64,000 bases of DNA from Mesorhizobium sp. 113-3-3 (GCF_016756495.1 NZ_AP023243.1:3290501-3354500); one strand, 5' to 3'; shown: positions 25,441 to 38,218, numbered from the stretch's first letter. Notes: generated by a model from the sequence alone, not told the origin. Numbers and translations: made by a program.

Positions 25441-26224
25441 TATTCTGCCGCAGCCACTTATTCCATGCGGCTTCCGAGCCGTTGAAGACGTTGATGTCTG
25501 ATTTGCCGGTCAAGCCGGGAACGATGCCGGTTCCGGTGTATTGCCAGAAGGTGAAGGGATGGCTGCCGTATTTTTCGCGGGGGTGGCCGGCGACGGAGCG
25601 CAGCCAGTAGGGATAGCCGCGGAAGGTCGACAGCTCGTTGTCGTCGAAGAAGTCGACCGAGGTGTAAATGATCGGCTTCTTGCCGTAGTGGCGCTCGACG
25701 ATCTGGAGGAAGGTGGTCATCTCGGCGCGCACCGTGGCGGCGTCGGGGCGCAGCCTGCAGGTCGGCGATTTCGGGTTCCATTCCATGTCGAGAACCGGCG
25801 GCATGGCCGAGCGGTCGACGGGAACGTTCTGGATGAACCAGCGCGCCTGCTGGGCGGCCGGGGTGCAGAAATAGAAGAAATGATAGGCCGCACGGGGGAC
25901 ACCGGCGGCCTTCGTGCGCGCCCAGTGCTCGTTGAAATACTCGTCGAAACGGTCACCGCCTTCGGTCGCCTTGATGAAGGCGAAGGAAATGCCGCTCGCC
26001 TTGGCCGTCGGCCAGTCGACCGAGGTCTGGTACTTGGAAACGTCGGTGCCGTGAACGGCATAGTTCCACGGCGCGCCGCTGTCCCATTCATGCGGCTTGG
26101 AATCCTCGAAGCGCGGCGCTCGCACGGCGACCGTCGGGCTGCTGGATGAAGACGGCGACAGATCGTCCACGGTCGAGCAGGCGCCAAGCAGCGTCAGCAT
26201 GAAAAGGGCCGCAAGACGGCGCAT
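25433..26224 (-). CDS. GH25 family lysozyme lipoprotein
   Basis: A 263-residue lipoprotein (lipobox LLGAC, Cys16) with a Ser-rich tether (22-30) and a glycoside hydrolase family 25 domain (about 57-263). Catalytic acids are Asp61 in HGTDVSKYQ and Asp146/Glu148 in VLDMEWN; YHFFYF and FWQYT are family marks. GH25 enzymes are beta-1,4-N-acetylmuramidases; here it would act on the sacculus from the outer or inner membrane. The ATG at 26224 has GGAAG upstream and begins the lipoprotein signal. The last codons lie in the tandem repeat. Confidence 0.92.
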   Translation of the reverse strand: MRRLAALFMLTLLGACSTVDDLSPSSSSSPTVAVRAPRFEDSKPHEWDSGAPWNYAVHGTDVSKYQTSVDWPTAKASGISFAFIKATEGGDRFDEYFNEHWARTKAAGVPRAAYHFFYFCTPAAQQARWFIQNVPVDRSAMPPVLDMEWNPKSPTCRLRPDAATVRAEMTTFLQIVERHYGKKPIIYTSVDFFDDNELSTFRGYPYWLRSVAGHPREKYGSHPFTFWQYTGTGIVPGLTGKSDINVFNGSEAAWNKWLRQNTR

Positions 26225-26511
26225 CACAACTTCCAAGCCGGAATCAGCCGGTCGCTGATGGGTCTGTGAACCGATGGCCGACGATTGGTCGAGCCCCTCC
26301 AGGCGATCGCCCCACAGCATCGCCCAGTATATCCTTTTTGTGCATGTCGTTGTGCCAAAACCGCTGCGCAGTTTTGGGCGACATGCATACATGTGATCGC
26401 CGATCATGGTTGATAATCCGTTGACGGCGCTCGACAGGCGCCACGATTTTGCGGAAGCAATGGCGGCAATTCGATGACATAAGAGGCGGGCGAAAGCCCG
26501 GGAGGCAATAG

Positions 26512-27891
26512 ATGCGCATCGTCGTCAAGATCGTCAAATGGCTGTTTGGCCTGATCGTGCTTGCGGTCGCCGCGCTGTTTGCCTGGCTCTACATCGCGCC
26601 GCCCGAATTGATCCGCGTCGGTTCGGGCTATTCGGCCAAGATCGTCTGCTCCAACGTCTTCATCGCCGGGCGCAACGCCAATGAGGTGCTTGCCGTCGAC
26701 GTGCAGGCGCCAGGACACCCACTGCTGCGGCTGATGCGGGTCTCGGTCGACAAGAACCGGGGGACGGTTTCGGCGGGCCTGCTGGGCTTCCTCGGCAAGA
26801 GCGAGGCGGTTTCCCGTGACGGGCTGGGCTGCGCCTCGGTTCCTGACGGCGATGTCGGCAAGGCGCGGCGCACGGCGATCCATGTCGAACCCGCGGCGAC
26901 CAAGCAGGATGAGCTGTGGCCCGAGGGCGAGCGGGTCGAGGCATCGCAGGATCCGGTGATTGCCAAGCTGCTCGACGATGCGGCGCTGACCGGCACCGGC
27001 ATGCGTGCGGTGGTCGTGGTCAAAAACGGCCGTGTCGTCGCCGAACGCTATGGCGACGGCTTTTCCGCCAAGACGCCGCTGCTCGGCTGGTCGATGACCA
27101 AGACGGTGAACGCCGCCATCATCGGCACGCTGGTCAAGGACGGCAAGATGGCAATCGACAATAAGGGCCTGTTCGCGCCGTGGAAGGCGGACGGCCGCGC
27201 GGCGATCAGCCTTGCCGACATGATGGCGATGTCGAGCGGGCTGGAGTTCAACGAGGATTATGGCGACGTCGCCGACGTCACGCGCATGCTCTATCTCGAA
27301 TCCGACATGGCGGGGTTTGCCGAATCAAGGCCGCTGACGGGCGAGGTCGGCAAGGTGTTTTCCTATTCGAGCGGCACGGCGGTGATGCTGTCGCGGCTGT
27401 GGCAGGACGCGATCGGTGACAAGGCCAAGGCCCTGACATGGCCGCGCACGGCGCTGTTCGAGCCGCTCGGCATGCACAGCGCCGTGCTCGAAACCGACGA
27501 GCAGGGCACGTTCGTCGGCTCGTCCTATCTCTACGCCACGGCGCATGACTGGGCTCGCTTCGGCCAGTTCCTGCTGCAAGGCGGGGTGTGGAACGGCAAC
27601 CAGGTGCTGCCCGCCGGCTTCGTCGACTGGATGCGCGAGCCGGCGCCCGCTTCGAAAGTCTATGGCAAGGGCCAGCTGTGGATCGAGGCGCCTGGCGACG
27701 AGGAAAATCCAGGCGCCGGCGTCGCTGCCGGCCTGCCCAAGGACACCTACTGGATGGAAGGGCATGACGGGCAGACCGTCGCCATCATTCCGTCAGAGCA
27801 GTTGGTGGTGGTGCGGCTCGGGCTGACGCCGGCCAAGCTCGGCTATCGCCCGCAGACGATGGTGGGCGCGCTGGTGAAGGCGCTGCATTAG
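26512..27891 (+). CDS. Membrane-anchored class C beta-lactamase-family serine hydrolase
   Basis: A 459-residue protein with an N-terminal membrane anchor (5-28) and a serine-hydrolase domain (about 135-455). Catalytic SxxK is Ser194-Met-Thr-Lys197 in GWSMTKTVN; the YxN element is Tyr285-Ser-Ser; the KTG position reads His418-Asp-Gly-Gln, as in 6-aminohexanoate-oligomer hydrolase/EstB-type esterases rather than true beta-lactamases. A GGGAGG site lies before the ATG. Likely a periplasmic esterase, amidase or peptidase of unknown substrate. Confidence 0.9.
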   Translation: MRIVVKIVKWLFGLIVLAVAALFAWLYIAPPELIRVGSGYSAKIVCSNVFIAGRNANEVLAVDVQAPGHPLLRLMRVSVDKNRGTVSAGLLGFLGKSEAVSRDGLGCASVPDGDVGKARRTAIHVEPAATKQDELWPEGERVEASQDPVIAKLLDDAALTGTGMRAVVVVKNGRVVAERYGDGFSAKTPLLGWSMTKTVNAAIIGTLVKDGKMAIDNKGLFAPWKADGRAAISLADMMAMSSGLEFNEDYGDVADVTRMLYLESDMAGFAESRPLTGEVGKVFSYSSGTAVMLSRLWQDAIGDKAKALTWPRTALFEPLGMHSAVLETDEQGTFVGSSYLYATAHDWARFGQFLLQGGVWNGNQVLPAGFVDWMREPAPASKVYGKGQLWIEAPGDEENPGAGVAAGLPKDTYWMEGHDGQTVAIIPSEQLVVVRLGLTPAKLGYRPQTMVGALVKALH

Positions 27892-27900
27892 CTCCCTTAC

Positions 27901-28002
27901 CTCCCCTTGATGGGGAGGGTCGGCGCGTAGCGCCGGGGTGGGGTGCCTCAGCGCTTCACCCCCACCCGCGCCTTTGGCGCGACCTCCCCCATCGAGGGGG
28001 AG
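27901..28002. repeat. RIME-like imperfect inverted repeat spanning the btaB 3' end
   Basis: Two arms of about 45 bp (27901-27945 and 27957-28002) are imperfect inverted copies: ctccccttgatggggaggg on the left matches ctccccctcgatgggggag read back from the right, with the gcgcgtagcgcc and gcgcctttggcgc sub-hairpins inside. The loop carries the btaB stop (27948-27950), so the right arm is translated as the BtaB tail. Same family look as the element at 35157. Confidence 0.85.
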
Positions 28003-28688
28003 GCGAGGTTGCGCGGTCCAATCACGCCAAGCCAGGCATAGCCGCGATAAAGCGTGCGGAAACGGAAGGTTGCACCGGTTCGCCGAGATTCCGATTCCAG
28101 GACTTCGCGCAGCGATTCACGCGGCGAGACGTGGAATTTTCTGAGCCAGCCGCGCAGCAACGTCCGGAACCAGTTGGGCAGGCCTTCCTGCTGGCCGAAA
28201 TCGATGACATGCAGCGAGCCGTTGGGGGCGAGCGCCGCCATTGCCGCCGATACCGTCTTTTCCCAGCCGGGGATCATCGACAGCGAATAGGAGACGAAGA
28301 CGCGGTCGAACCGTTCGATGCCGTAAAGCGCTCCGGCATCGAAATCGGTGGCGTCGCCTCTTGCCAGCGTGACGCGGCTGGACAGGGCTTCGCGGTCGAT
28401 CGCCTTGCCCGCCGTCTCCAGCATTTCGGCCGAGATATCCAGGCCGAAGAAGCGGGCATCGGGGTAGCGGCGGGCGGCCAGGATGATGTTGCGGCCGGTG
28501 CCGCAGCCAAGTTCCAGCACGGTGCCGCCTGGTGGTACCTCAAGCCCCTCGATCAGCCGGTCACGGCCGAGCAGATAATATTTGCGGGTCAGGTCGTAGA
28601 TGTGGCGCTGCCAGCGGTAGACACCGTCCATCAGTTCGGCATGGTTGGCCTTGAATTCGGGGCTGGCCGGCAGTTCCGTCGTGCTCAT
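27948..28688 (-). CDS. btaB: Betaine-lipid N-methyltransferase BtaB
   Basis: A 246-residue class I SAM methyltransferase with motif I VLELGCGTGRNIIL (about 59-72), GLDISAEML and the FVSYSLSMIPGWE segment. Next to btaA it should carry out the three N-methylations that turn diacylglyceryl-homoserine into the phosphorus-free lipid DGTS. The ATG overlaps the btaA stop (ATGA). Odd feature: about the last 20 residues (from LASPSMGEV to the end) are encoded by one arm of a palindromic repeat and are unlikely to belong to the original protein, whose fold should end near YAWLGVIGP. Confidence 0.92.
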   Translation of the reverse strand: MSTTELPASPEFKANHAELMDGVYRWQRHIYDLTRKYYLLGRDRLIEGLEVPPGGTVLELGCGTGRNIILAARRYPDARFFGLDISAEMLETAGKAIDREALSSRVTLARGDATDFDAGALYGIERFDRVFVSYSLSMIPGWEKTVSAAMAALAPNGSLHVIDFGQQEGLPNWFRTLLRGWLRKFHVSPRESLREVLESESRRTGATFRFRTLYRGYAWLGVIGPRNLASPSMGEVAPKARVGVKR

Positions 28689-29932
28689 GCGGCGCGCTTC
28701 ACATAGAGGTGGAAGCCGCCATAGATCGCCGAGCGGTCGCGGGCCGAGAATTCGCGCGAGGCCTCGTCCTGATAATCCCACTGGTCGAGCAGCGAGGTCG
28801 AAACGCGGCCCGGCAGCAGGCTGGGTTCGGCCGCGGTGCGGAAGATGACGCGGGCGCCGGTCGAGGCGGTGCGGCTGATTTCCGACCAAAGTGCGTTGAG
28901 CTGGTCATCGGTCATCCAGTCCTGCGCATCGAGCAGGATGAAGCGGTCGACGGTGCCCGCATCCTTGCCCGCCAGGAACTCGATCAGATTGGCGTGGTGG
29001 ATGGCGACCCGGTCGATGTTGCCGCGGATGGTGTCGTAGTTCTGCTTTTCCAGATAGGCGGGCAGGGCGGCCTCGCCGGGCTCGGGATAGCGGCGAGCAA
29101 AGGCCTGCCAGGCGAAGTAATTGTTTTCCAGGGGAAAATCGCAGGCGAGTTTTTCCAGCCGGGCCTTCAGCACGCTGGCCATGGTGCCGTCGCCTGATGT
29201 GATCAGCGAATCGTACTGCGCCGGCGGAATGCCGAGACCGAAGAGCGAAGCCTTACGCGAGGTCGCCCATTTCAACAGCTTCCTGTCGAAGACCGGCGCC
29301 AGCTCCTCGTTGAAGAAGCGGCGCTGTTCGCCAATGTTTTTGGCTTCCATCATGCGGGCCGGGTTGACGCCGAAAAATTTCGCCGTGCGGTGGCCCATGG
29401 CGATAAACAGGCCGAGCAGGCCGGTCTGGTAGAAATTGCGGTCGAAGACGGCGATGCGCCGGCGGCCGCGCCAGTTGCGGCGCTCCCAGTACTGACGGCT
29501 GACCGGATCGAGATGCGGCGCGATGAACCGATCGTAGGCTTGCGAATTGTGGCTGGTGTCGGCGGCGCCGAAGAACCGGAACAGGTCGCCCTGCGAGGGC
29601 AGGCGGCGCACCGCCTCAAGCTTCATGCGGTTCAGCGCGACATGGGCGGTGTTGAGGTCGACGGCGTCGACCCTTGCCGGCGAACGGGTGAGGTAGGCCA
29701 GGATGTTGCAGCCGCCGGAAGCGATGGTGACGACGCGATGGTTTTGGCCGAGCTGCATGGCCTCCATGTCGACATCGGGGTCTTCCCAGATCTGCGGGTA
29801 GACGAGACCAGAAAACAGGCAGGCGAACAGCCGCTCGGAAATGCCGGCTTTGGAAAGCGCGCGGTTCTGGTAGACGGCCTTTCCAACTTCCTTGCCGCGG
29901 CGAAAAACCAGATCCGAGGAGACGTCCGTCAT
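28685..29932 (-). CDS. btaA: S-adenosylmethionine:diacylglycerol 3-amino-3-carboxypropyltransferase BtaA
   Basis: A 415-residue DUF3419/BtaA protein: GLVYPQIWEDPDVDMEAM, the SAM-binding TIASGGCNILAYL and VDAVDLN, and the C-terminal LLDAQDWMTDDQLNALW. It moves the 3-amino-3-carboxypropyl group of SAM to diacylglycerol, the first step of DGTS betaine-lipid synthesis, which replaces phospholipids in phosphate starvation. A Pho box lies 50 bp upstream. The ATG at 29932 is chosen as it fits that promoter and has GGGGA upstream; an ATG at 29950 and a longer open frame are less likely. Confidence 0.93.
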   Translation of the reverse strand: MTDVSSDLVFRRGKEVGKAVYQNRALSKAGISERLFACLFSGLVYPQIWEDPDVDMEAMQLGQNHRVVTIASGGCNILAYLTRSPARVDAVDLNTAHVALNRMKLEAVRRLPSQGDLFRFFGAADTSHNSQAYDRFIAPHLDPVSRQYWERRNWRGRRRIAVFDRNFYQTGLLGLFIAMGHRTAKFFGVNPARMMEAKNIGEQRRFFNEELAPVFDRKLLKWATSRKASLFGLGIPPAQYDSLITSGDGTMASVLKARLEKLACDFPLENNYFAWQAFARRYPEPGEAALPAYLEKQNYDTIRGNIDRVAIHHANLIEFLAGKDAGTVDRFILLDAQDWMTDDQLNALWSEISRTASTGARVIFRTAAEPSLLPGRVSTSLLDQWDYQDEASREFSARDRSAIYGGFHLYVKRAA

Positions 29933-30252
29933 GACAAAGTGATTCCCCATTTGCTTTGGCGCAAGCGGGTAACCCAGGGTCATGACAGGCCGGTGACAGC
30001 CTGTTGACGTGTTCTTTACAGCCGTCGCACGCAAGATCGGTTGGCACCTCACCGCAACGTCATTTGGTACCACCTTGTTTTCGGATATTCATTCGAAGGA
30101 TGGGAGCAAGATGGTGATTGGTTATGGTCCGCGCGGGAGCGGGCCGATGGGAGTCTCACAGTTCAGTATTGCGTTGCGGCGACTCCGAGAAGCGCGCCGG
30201 CGTTCAGGCAGGCAGCGATGTCGAGACCCGGCAGAAGCGGGAACCGGTGAAG
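29933..30252. other. Divergent btaA / acyltransferase intergenic region
   Basis: 320 bp between divergent genes. It holds the Pho box for btaA. The acyltransferase side shows no clear operator; the open frame from 30118 into the acyltransferase gene has no family likeness and is probably not translated. Confidence 0.6.
29982..29999 (-). promoter_or_regulatory. Pho box upstream of btaA
   Basis: Read on the minus strand the site is CTGTCAC-CGGC-CTGTCAT: two 7-bp direct repeats with a 4-bp spacer (11-bp period), the textbook PhoB-binding pattern. It lies 50 bp before the btaA start in the right direction. Sinorhizobium meliloti makes DGTS under PhoB control, so activation in phosphate starvation is expected. 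Confidence 0.85.
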
Positions 30253-32133
30253 ATGCCGTCTGCGATCGGCCATAGACGCGACATAGACGGGTTACGTGCC
30301 GTCGCCGTCATCTTGGTCCTGGCGTTTCACGCTTTCCCGGCTCTTGTTCCGGACGGATTCATCGGCGTCGACATGTTCTTCGTGATCTCTGGCTACCTGA
30401 TCACTTCGATCATTGTCAGGGACACGTTCACATACAAGCATTTCTACGCAAACCGCGTCCGCCGGATAGTTCCGGCGCTTGTCCTGGTGTTGGCGAGCGT
30501 TTTTGCTCTGGGGTGGCTTCTCTTCGACCCGGAAGAGATGGCCAGATTAAGCAAGTCGATTCTGGCCTCATCGCTTTTCTTTCCGAATTTTCAATTCTGG
30601 AGCGAAGTCGGGTATTTCGATGCCGCATCCGAAACAAAGCCGCTGCTGCATCTTTGGTCCTTGGGGGTTGAGGAGCAATTCTACGTTGTCTGGCCGTTGT
30701 TCTTAGGCGCTCTGGTCTGGTTGAAACGGCCCGTTTTGGCGCCTCTCATCCTGGTTACGCTGGTGTCCTTGGCGGTCAGTATCTGGTTGTCTGTCCGAGA
30801 TCCAAATGCCGCCTTCTATGCCCCGTGGTCGAGGGCTTGGGAGCTTTCGTTGGGGGGGATTATCGCGACCGCGAGTTTCAGCGCTGGCGGTCGTCACGCG
30901 TCATCTTACCGGGCAGACCTTTTCGGCATCGCCGCGATCCTGGCGATATCGGCGGCAGCGTTTGTCCTCGGCTCCAAAACCCTTCTGCCGAATATCGCCG
31001 CTACCCTGGGCACCGCGGCGCTGATCTGGGCTTCGTCCGGATCGGTGAACCGGATGCTTGGCGGCAGGCTGTTGGTCGCGATCGGATTGATCAGCTATCC
31101 CTTGTACCTTTGGCATTGGCCGCTCCTCGTCTTCGCAAGAGCATATGAAGGCAGCCCGCTTTCTGCCCCGCAAACATTTGTCTGTCTGGGGGCAAGTCTT
31201 GGTTTGGCGGCAGCGACGTATTGGTTTGTCGAAAAGCCCATCAGATTTGGAGCGTGGAGGCGATGGAGCCTTCAGCCTCTGGTGGCGGCCGCGGCGCTCC
31301 TGGGGTTATCAGGGTTTGCCGGCGTTTCCACACAGGGGTTTCCTCTGAGATTTCCAGCAGAAATTCGCGATGTCCTCGCCTACGGGCACTATGAGCATGC
31401 CAAGGACGGGCGTGCCATGGAGTGCTGGATAAGAAACGAGGATCCGTTCACGGCTTTTGCCCCTGAGTGCGCGCTCAAACCGTCGGTCGGCGGACAGAAA
31501 AGGTTGCTTGTATGGGGCGATTCCCATGCCGCCCGGCTTTATGCCGGTATGAGAACCGAACTGCCGCCTGATGTTGATATCGCACAATTCACCAAGGACA
31601 GTTGTCCACCCTTGCTGGATCTGAGCGGACCATGCGGAGACAGTAACCGCTCCGTTCTCGATGAAATCCGACGCAGCAATCCCGATACGGTCATACTCTT
31701 TGCAGTCTGGGGCTTGTATGGAGATTGGGGAAATGGCGCCACCCTTCGACACGATCTTGCGGAGACCATTGCCGGGATAAAAGCATCCGTGCCCGCGAAG
31801 ATAGTGGTCGTAGGACCCGCGCCTGTGTGGTCCGATGCCTTGCCGAAACTCGTATATTTGTCGTGGCGGGATTCCGGCAAGTCATTGCCCGACCGACTGA
31901 GCCATGGGTTCAAGGCGGACATCTTTGAAAACAGCGCCAAGATGGCTGATATCGCCAAGGCGGCCGGGGTTTCCTATGTGTCGTTGGCTGATCTCTTTTG
32001 CAACGAAGCCGGCTGTTTGACGCATGTTCCGGCAAATCGGACCAGGCTCACATCCTGGGATTACGGCCACCTTACGACGGACGGGGCGGCCATGGTCACC
32101 ACATACATGGTTAGACAACAGCTATTGCCCTGA
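30253..32133 (+). CDS. Acyltransferase 3 with C-terminal SGNH domain (OafA/OafB-like O-acetylase)
   Basis: A 626-residue membrane protein. Residues about 8-370 are an acyltransferase-3 domain with 10-11 spans: RRDIDGLRAVAVILVLAFHAF (catalytic His), the GVDMFFVISGYLI segment and HLWSLGVEEQFYVVWP. After it comes a periplasmic SGNH domain with block I VWGDSHAARLY and the terminal Asp-x-x-His-like DYGHLTTDG. Such proteins O-acetylate lipopolysaccharide O-antigen or exopolysaccharide. The ATG at 30253 follows GGTGAAG; a GTG two codons earlier is possible. Its less GC-rich codon use compared with neighbours suggests a more recent acquisition, common for surface-glycan genes. Confidence 0.92.
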   Translation: MPSAIGHRRDIDGLRAVAVILVLAFHAFPALVPDGFIGVDMFFVISGYLITSIIVRDTFTYKHFYANRVRRIVPALVLVLASVFALGWLLFDPEEMARLSKSILASSLFFPNFQFWSEVGYFDAASETKPLLHLWSLGVEEQFYVVWPLFLGALVWLKRPVLAPLILVTLVSLAVSIWLSVRDPNAAFYAPWSRAWELSLGGIIATASFSAGGRHASSYRADLFGIAAILAISAAAFVLGSKTLLPNIAATLGTAALIWASSGSVNRMLGGRLLVAIGLISYPLYLWHWPLLVFARAYEGSPLSAPQTFVCLGASLGLAAATYWFVEKPIRFGAWRRWSLQPLVAAAALLGLSGFAGVSTQGFPLRFPAEIRDVLAYGHYEHAKDGRAMECWIRNEDPFTAFAPECALKPSVGGQKRLLVWGDSHAARLYAGMRTELPPDVDIAQFTKDSCPPLLDLSGPCGDSNRSVLDEIRRSNPDTVILFAVWGLYGDWGNGATLRHDLAETIAGIKASVPAKIVVVGPAPVWSDALPKLVYLSWRDSGKSLPDRLSHGFKADIFENSAKMADIAKAAGVSYVSLADLFCNEAGCLTHVPANRTRLTSWDYGHLTTDGAAMVTTYMVRQQLLP

Positions 32134-32231
32134 CCGCCGCAGCGAGGTCGGCAGCCGTCGATAACGCCTGATTCCTCCCGCAGCGCGTGGCGCACCGGCC
32201 TCAGCCGGCGGACGCCATCCGAAGATGCGCG

Positions 32232-35984
<3,753 letters not shown>

Positions 35985-36163
35985 GGCTGTCTCCGACATT
36001 CTTCCGTTTTCAGCTTTCGTTGTTAATGCGCCAATGCGCCGGCAGCAACGCATCCCGTTGATGTTACACGCGGAAACGCAACGTTACGAAACTCATGGCC
36101 GCGTGGCGCATTTTCTCTGTAACCGTTCACTGCAACGTGAGCGTGTGTTGAAGGAGAGATATT

Positions 36164-36376
36164 ATGAAAAAGCTCATTCTGGCTTCCTTGTCCGCCCTTG
36201 CCCTGCTGGGCGTCGCGGCCTGTAGCGACAGCGGCAAGGGAACTGACACCACCACCACGCAGAGCACCAATTCGCCGGCTGCCGAGCAGCCGATGAAGCC
36301 TGCGGCTCCGGCCGATAATTCGACCAAGCCTGCCGAGCCGGCTCCGGCAACGCCTGCTCCTGCGCCCGCGCAGTAG
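36164..36376 (+). CDS. Small Pro/Ala/Thr-rich lipoprotein
   Basis: A 70-residue lipoprotein: signal MKKLILASLSALALL with lipobox GVAAC (Cys20), then a low-complexity tail rich in Thr, Pro and Ala with PAP/PAPAP repeats, probably extended in the periplasm. AAGGAGAG lies 6 bases before the ATG and a strong terminator follows, so this is a complete one-gene unit. No family name; entericidin-like small lipoproteins are similar in size but not in motif. Confidence 0.85.
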   Translation: MKKLILASLSALALLGVAACSDSGKGTDTTTTQSTNSPAAEQPMKPAAPADNSTKPAEPAPATPAPAPAQ

Positions 36377-36402
36377 TTTGTAAAGCGTGTCTTGGGAGGA
36401 AG

Positions 36403-36425
36403 GGCCGGCGTCTCGCCGGCCTTTT
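36403..36425 (+). terminator. Rho-independent terminator after the small lipoprotein gene
   Basis: Perfect 8-bp stem ggccggcg / cgccggcc, 3-base loop tct, then tttt. It begins 26 bp after the lipoprotein stop. Confidence 0.9.
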
Positions 36426-36534
36426 CTTGCAAAAGGCAGCCACCGGGACCGACCAAGGCGCCTCTGTTTCACGAACCTGACAGAGGCCGTTAATGGCTTG
36501 ATAGCGGGGACCGGTTGGTTCTATGAAGCGGGCC

Positions 36535-37254
36535 ATGTCGATTTGGGACCGCCTCGGCGAGTTTATCACACGGGTATCGTCTTCAGCGACGTCGGGTGTT
36601 GCCGACGTGGTCGAGGCTGTGCGCACGGTGTTCTCCGGCGATGCGGACCTGCGCCGCCGCGTTGCTTTCTCGGTGGCCATGATCGCGCTCTCGGCCAAGA
36701 TGGCCAAGGCGGACGGCATCGTCACACAAGATGAGGTGCGCGCCTTCCAGGAAATATTCGAAGTGCCGCCGAAGGAGACGCGCAATGTCGCGCGGCTGTT
36801 CGATCTCGCCCAGCAGGACGTGGCTGGTTTCGAAACCTATGCCGAGCGCATGGCGCAATTGTGCGGTTCCGGCCATTCCAATTGCGTGATGCTGGAAGAC
36901 ATACTCGACGGCCTGTTCCACATCGCAAAGGCCGATGGGCTGGTGCATGAGCGCGAAGGCATTTTCCTGCATCGTATCGCCGAGATCTTCCGCATCGACG
37001 AGGCGCATTACGAATCGATCCTGGCCCGGCACGTCAATCTTGGCGCCGGCGATCCCTATCTCGTGCTCGGCATCGAGCGCGGCAAGCCGTTCGAGGAGGT
37101 CAGGAAGCGTTACCGCAAGCTGGTCTCCGACAACCATCCCGACCGGCTGATCGCGCGCGGCCTGCCGCAGGAATTCATCAAGATCGCCACGACCAGGGTC
37201 GCGGCGATCAACGCCGCCTATGAGATGATCGAGCGGGGCCTGCGGCACGTATGA
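36535..37254 (+). CDS. TerB/DjlA-like protein with C-terminal J domain
   Basis: A 239-residue cytoplasmic protein. Residues about 40-165 form a TerB/DjlA-type helical domain with two acidic metal-binding repeats (AKADGIVTQDE and AKADGLVHERE); residues about 170-235 are a DnaJ J domain (DPYLVLGIERG, then DNHPDRL with the HPD triad needed to stimulate DnaK). Unlike E. coli DjlA there is no N-terminal membrane span. The start MSIWDRLGEF at 36535 fits homologues as I recall them; an ATG four codons upstream (36523) is possible. Stop overlaps the amidase start (ATGA), so the two are translated together. Confidence 0.88.
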   Translation: MSIWDRLGEFITRVSSSATSGVADVVEAVRTVFSGDADLRRRVAFSVAMIALSAKMAKADGIVTQDEVRAFQEIFEVPPKETRNVARLFDLAQQDVAGFETYAERMAQLCGSGHSNCVMLEDILDGLFHIAKADGLVHEREGIFLHRIAEIFRIDEAHYESILARHVNLGAGDPYLVLGIERGKPFEEVRKRYRKLVSDNHPDRLIARGLPQEFIKIATTRVAAINAAYEMIERGLRHV

Positions 37255-38006
37255 GCGGCTTCCTGCCCGACGAGCCGAGCGCCGAGGTCAGGGTGTCGCC
37301 GAATTTCGGACCAAGGCGCGATACGCCGAAGCCCGACATGATCGTGCTGCACTATACCGGCATGGCGACGGGAGCCGGAGCTGAGGCGTGGCTGTGCGAT
37401 CCGGCGAGCGAGGTTTCATCGCACTATCTCGTCCATGAGAATGGCCACATCGTGCAGATGGTCCGGGAAAGCGACCGCGCCTGGCACGCCGGCAAGAGCT
37501 CCTGGTTCGGACGCACCGATATCAATTCCTGCTCGGTCGGCATCGAGATCGTCAATCCCGGCCATTCGCTGGGCTATCCCGGGTTTCCCCGGCGCCAGAT
37601 CGTGGCGGTGATCGGCCTTTGCAAGGGGATTGCCGCGCGGCACGCGATCCCCGCCATGCGGGTGCTGGCGCATTCCGACGTGGCGCCGGGACGCAAGATC
37701 GATCCGGGCGAGAAGTTCCCGTGGGCTGACTTGTTCAGGGCCGGTGTCGGCCATCTCGTGCCGGCTGCACCCATCAGGCGCGGGGCTGGGCTGAAGCCCG
37801 GCGACAGCGGTGCCGATGTCGAGGCGTTGCAGTCGATGCTGGCGCTTTACGGCTATGGTGTCGAGATATCGGGTGTTTTCGACCATCAGACACGGATTGT
37901 CGTCGAGGCCTTCCAACGGCATTTCCGGCCCCGTCTGGTCGACGGGCTGGCCGATGGCTCGACCATGCGCACGCTGCGGAAGCTGCTTGCCTCGGTAAGC
38001 GGCTGA
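37251..38006 (+). CDS. N-acetylmuramoyl-L-alanine amidase (AmpD-like) with peptidoglycan-binding domain
   Basis: A 251-residue protein: amidase_2 domain about 20-160 (zinc-site IVLHYTG with His34, SSHYLVHENGHIVQMV, WHAGKSSW, RVLAHSDVAPGRK with the last His and Asp) and PG_binding_1 about 180-245 (LKPGDSGADVEALQSML). No signal peptide, as in AmpD, which removes the peptide from 1,6-anhydroMurNAc in the cytoplasm during wall recycling. The PG-binding domain is like AmiD instead, so location is unclear. Coupled to the J-domain gene upstream. Confidence 0.92.
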   Translation: MSGFLPDEPSAEVRVSPNFGPRRDTPKPDMIVLHYTGMATGAGAEAWLCDPASEVSSHYLVHENGHIVQMVRESDRAWHAGKSSWFGRTDINSCSVGIEIVNPGHSLGYPGFPRRQIVAVIGLCKGIAARHAIPAMRVLAHSDVAPGRKIDPGEKFPWADLFRAGVGHLVPAAPIRRGAGLKPGDSGADVEALQSMLALYGYGVEISGVFDHQTRIVVEAFQRHFRPRLVDGLADGSTMRTLRKLLASVSG

Positions 38007-38060
38007 CGCAGGCGGCAGGACGCTTCCCAAGTAATCTTTTTCCCCGCCAGGTTACAAACT

Positions 38061-38075
38061 GTCACTTAAAGTGAC
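38061..38075. promoter_or_regulatory. Perfect palindrome between amidase and SLT genes
   Basis: gtcactt-a-aagtgac, 7-bp arms around one base, 55 bp after the amidase stop and 143 bp before the SLT gene start. No T run follows, so an operator or processing site is as likely as a terminator. Confidence 0.4.
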
Positions 38076-38218
38076 TTGCCCCGCCTTCATTGGCGCCAAT
38101 TCGGGCCCCAAAGGGCAATTCGTACAGTTTGTCGGACCTCTAGCCCCCCGGATGTTCCGATAGTAATCAAGCCGCACCGCGCGAACATCTTCGCGTGGTC
38201 CAGACAGAACAGGATCAC

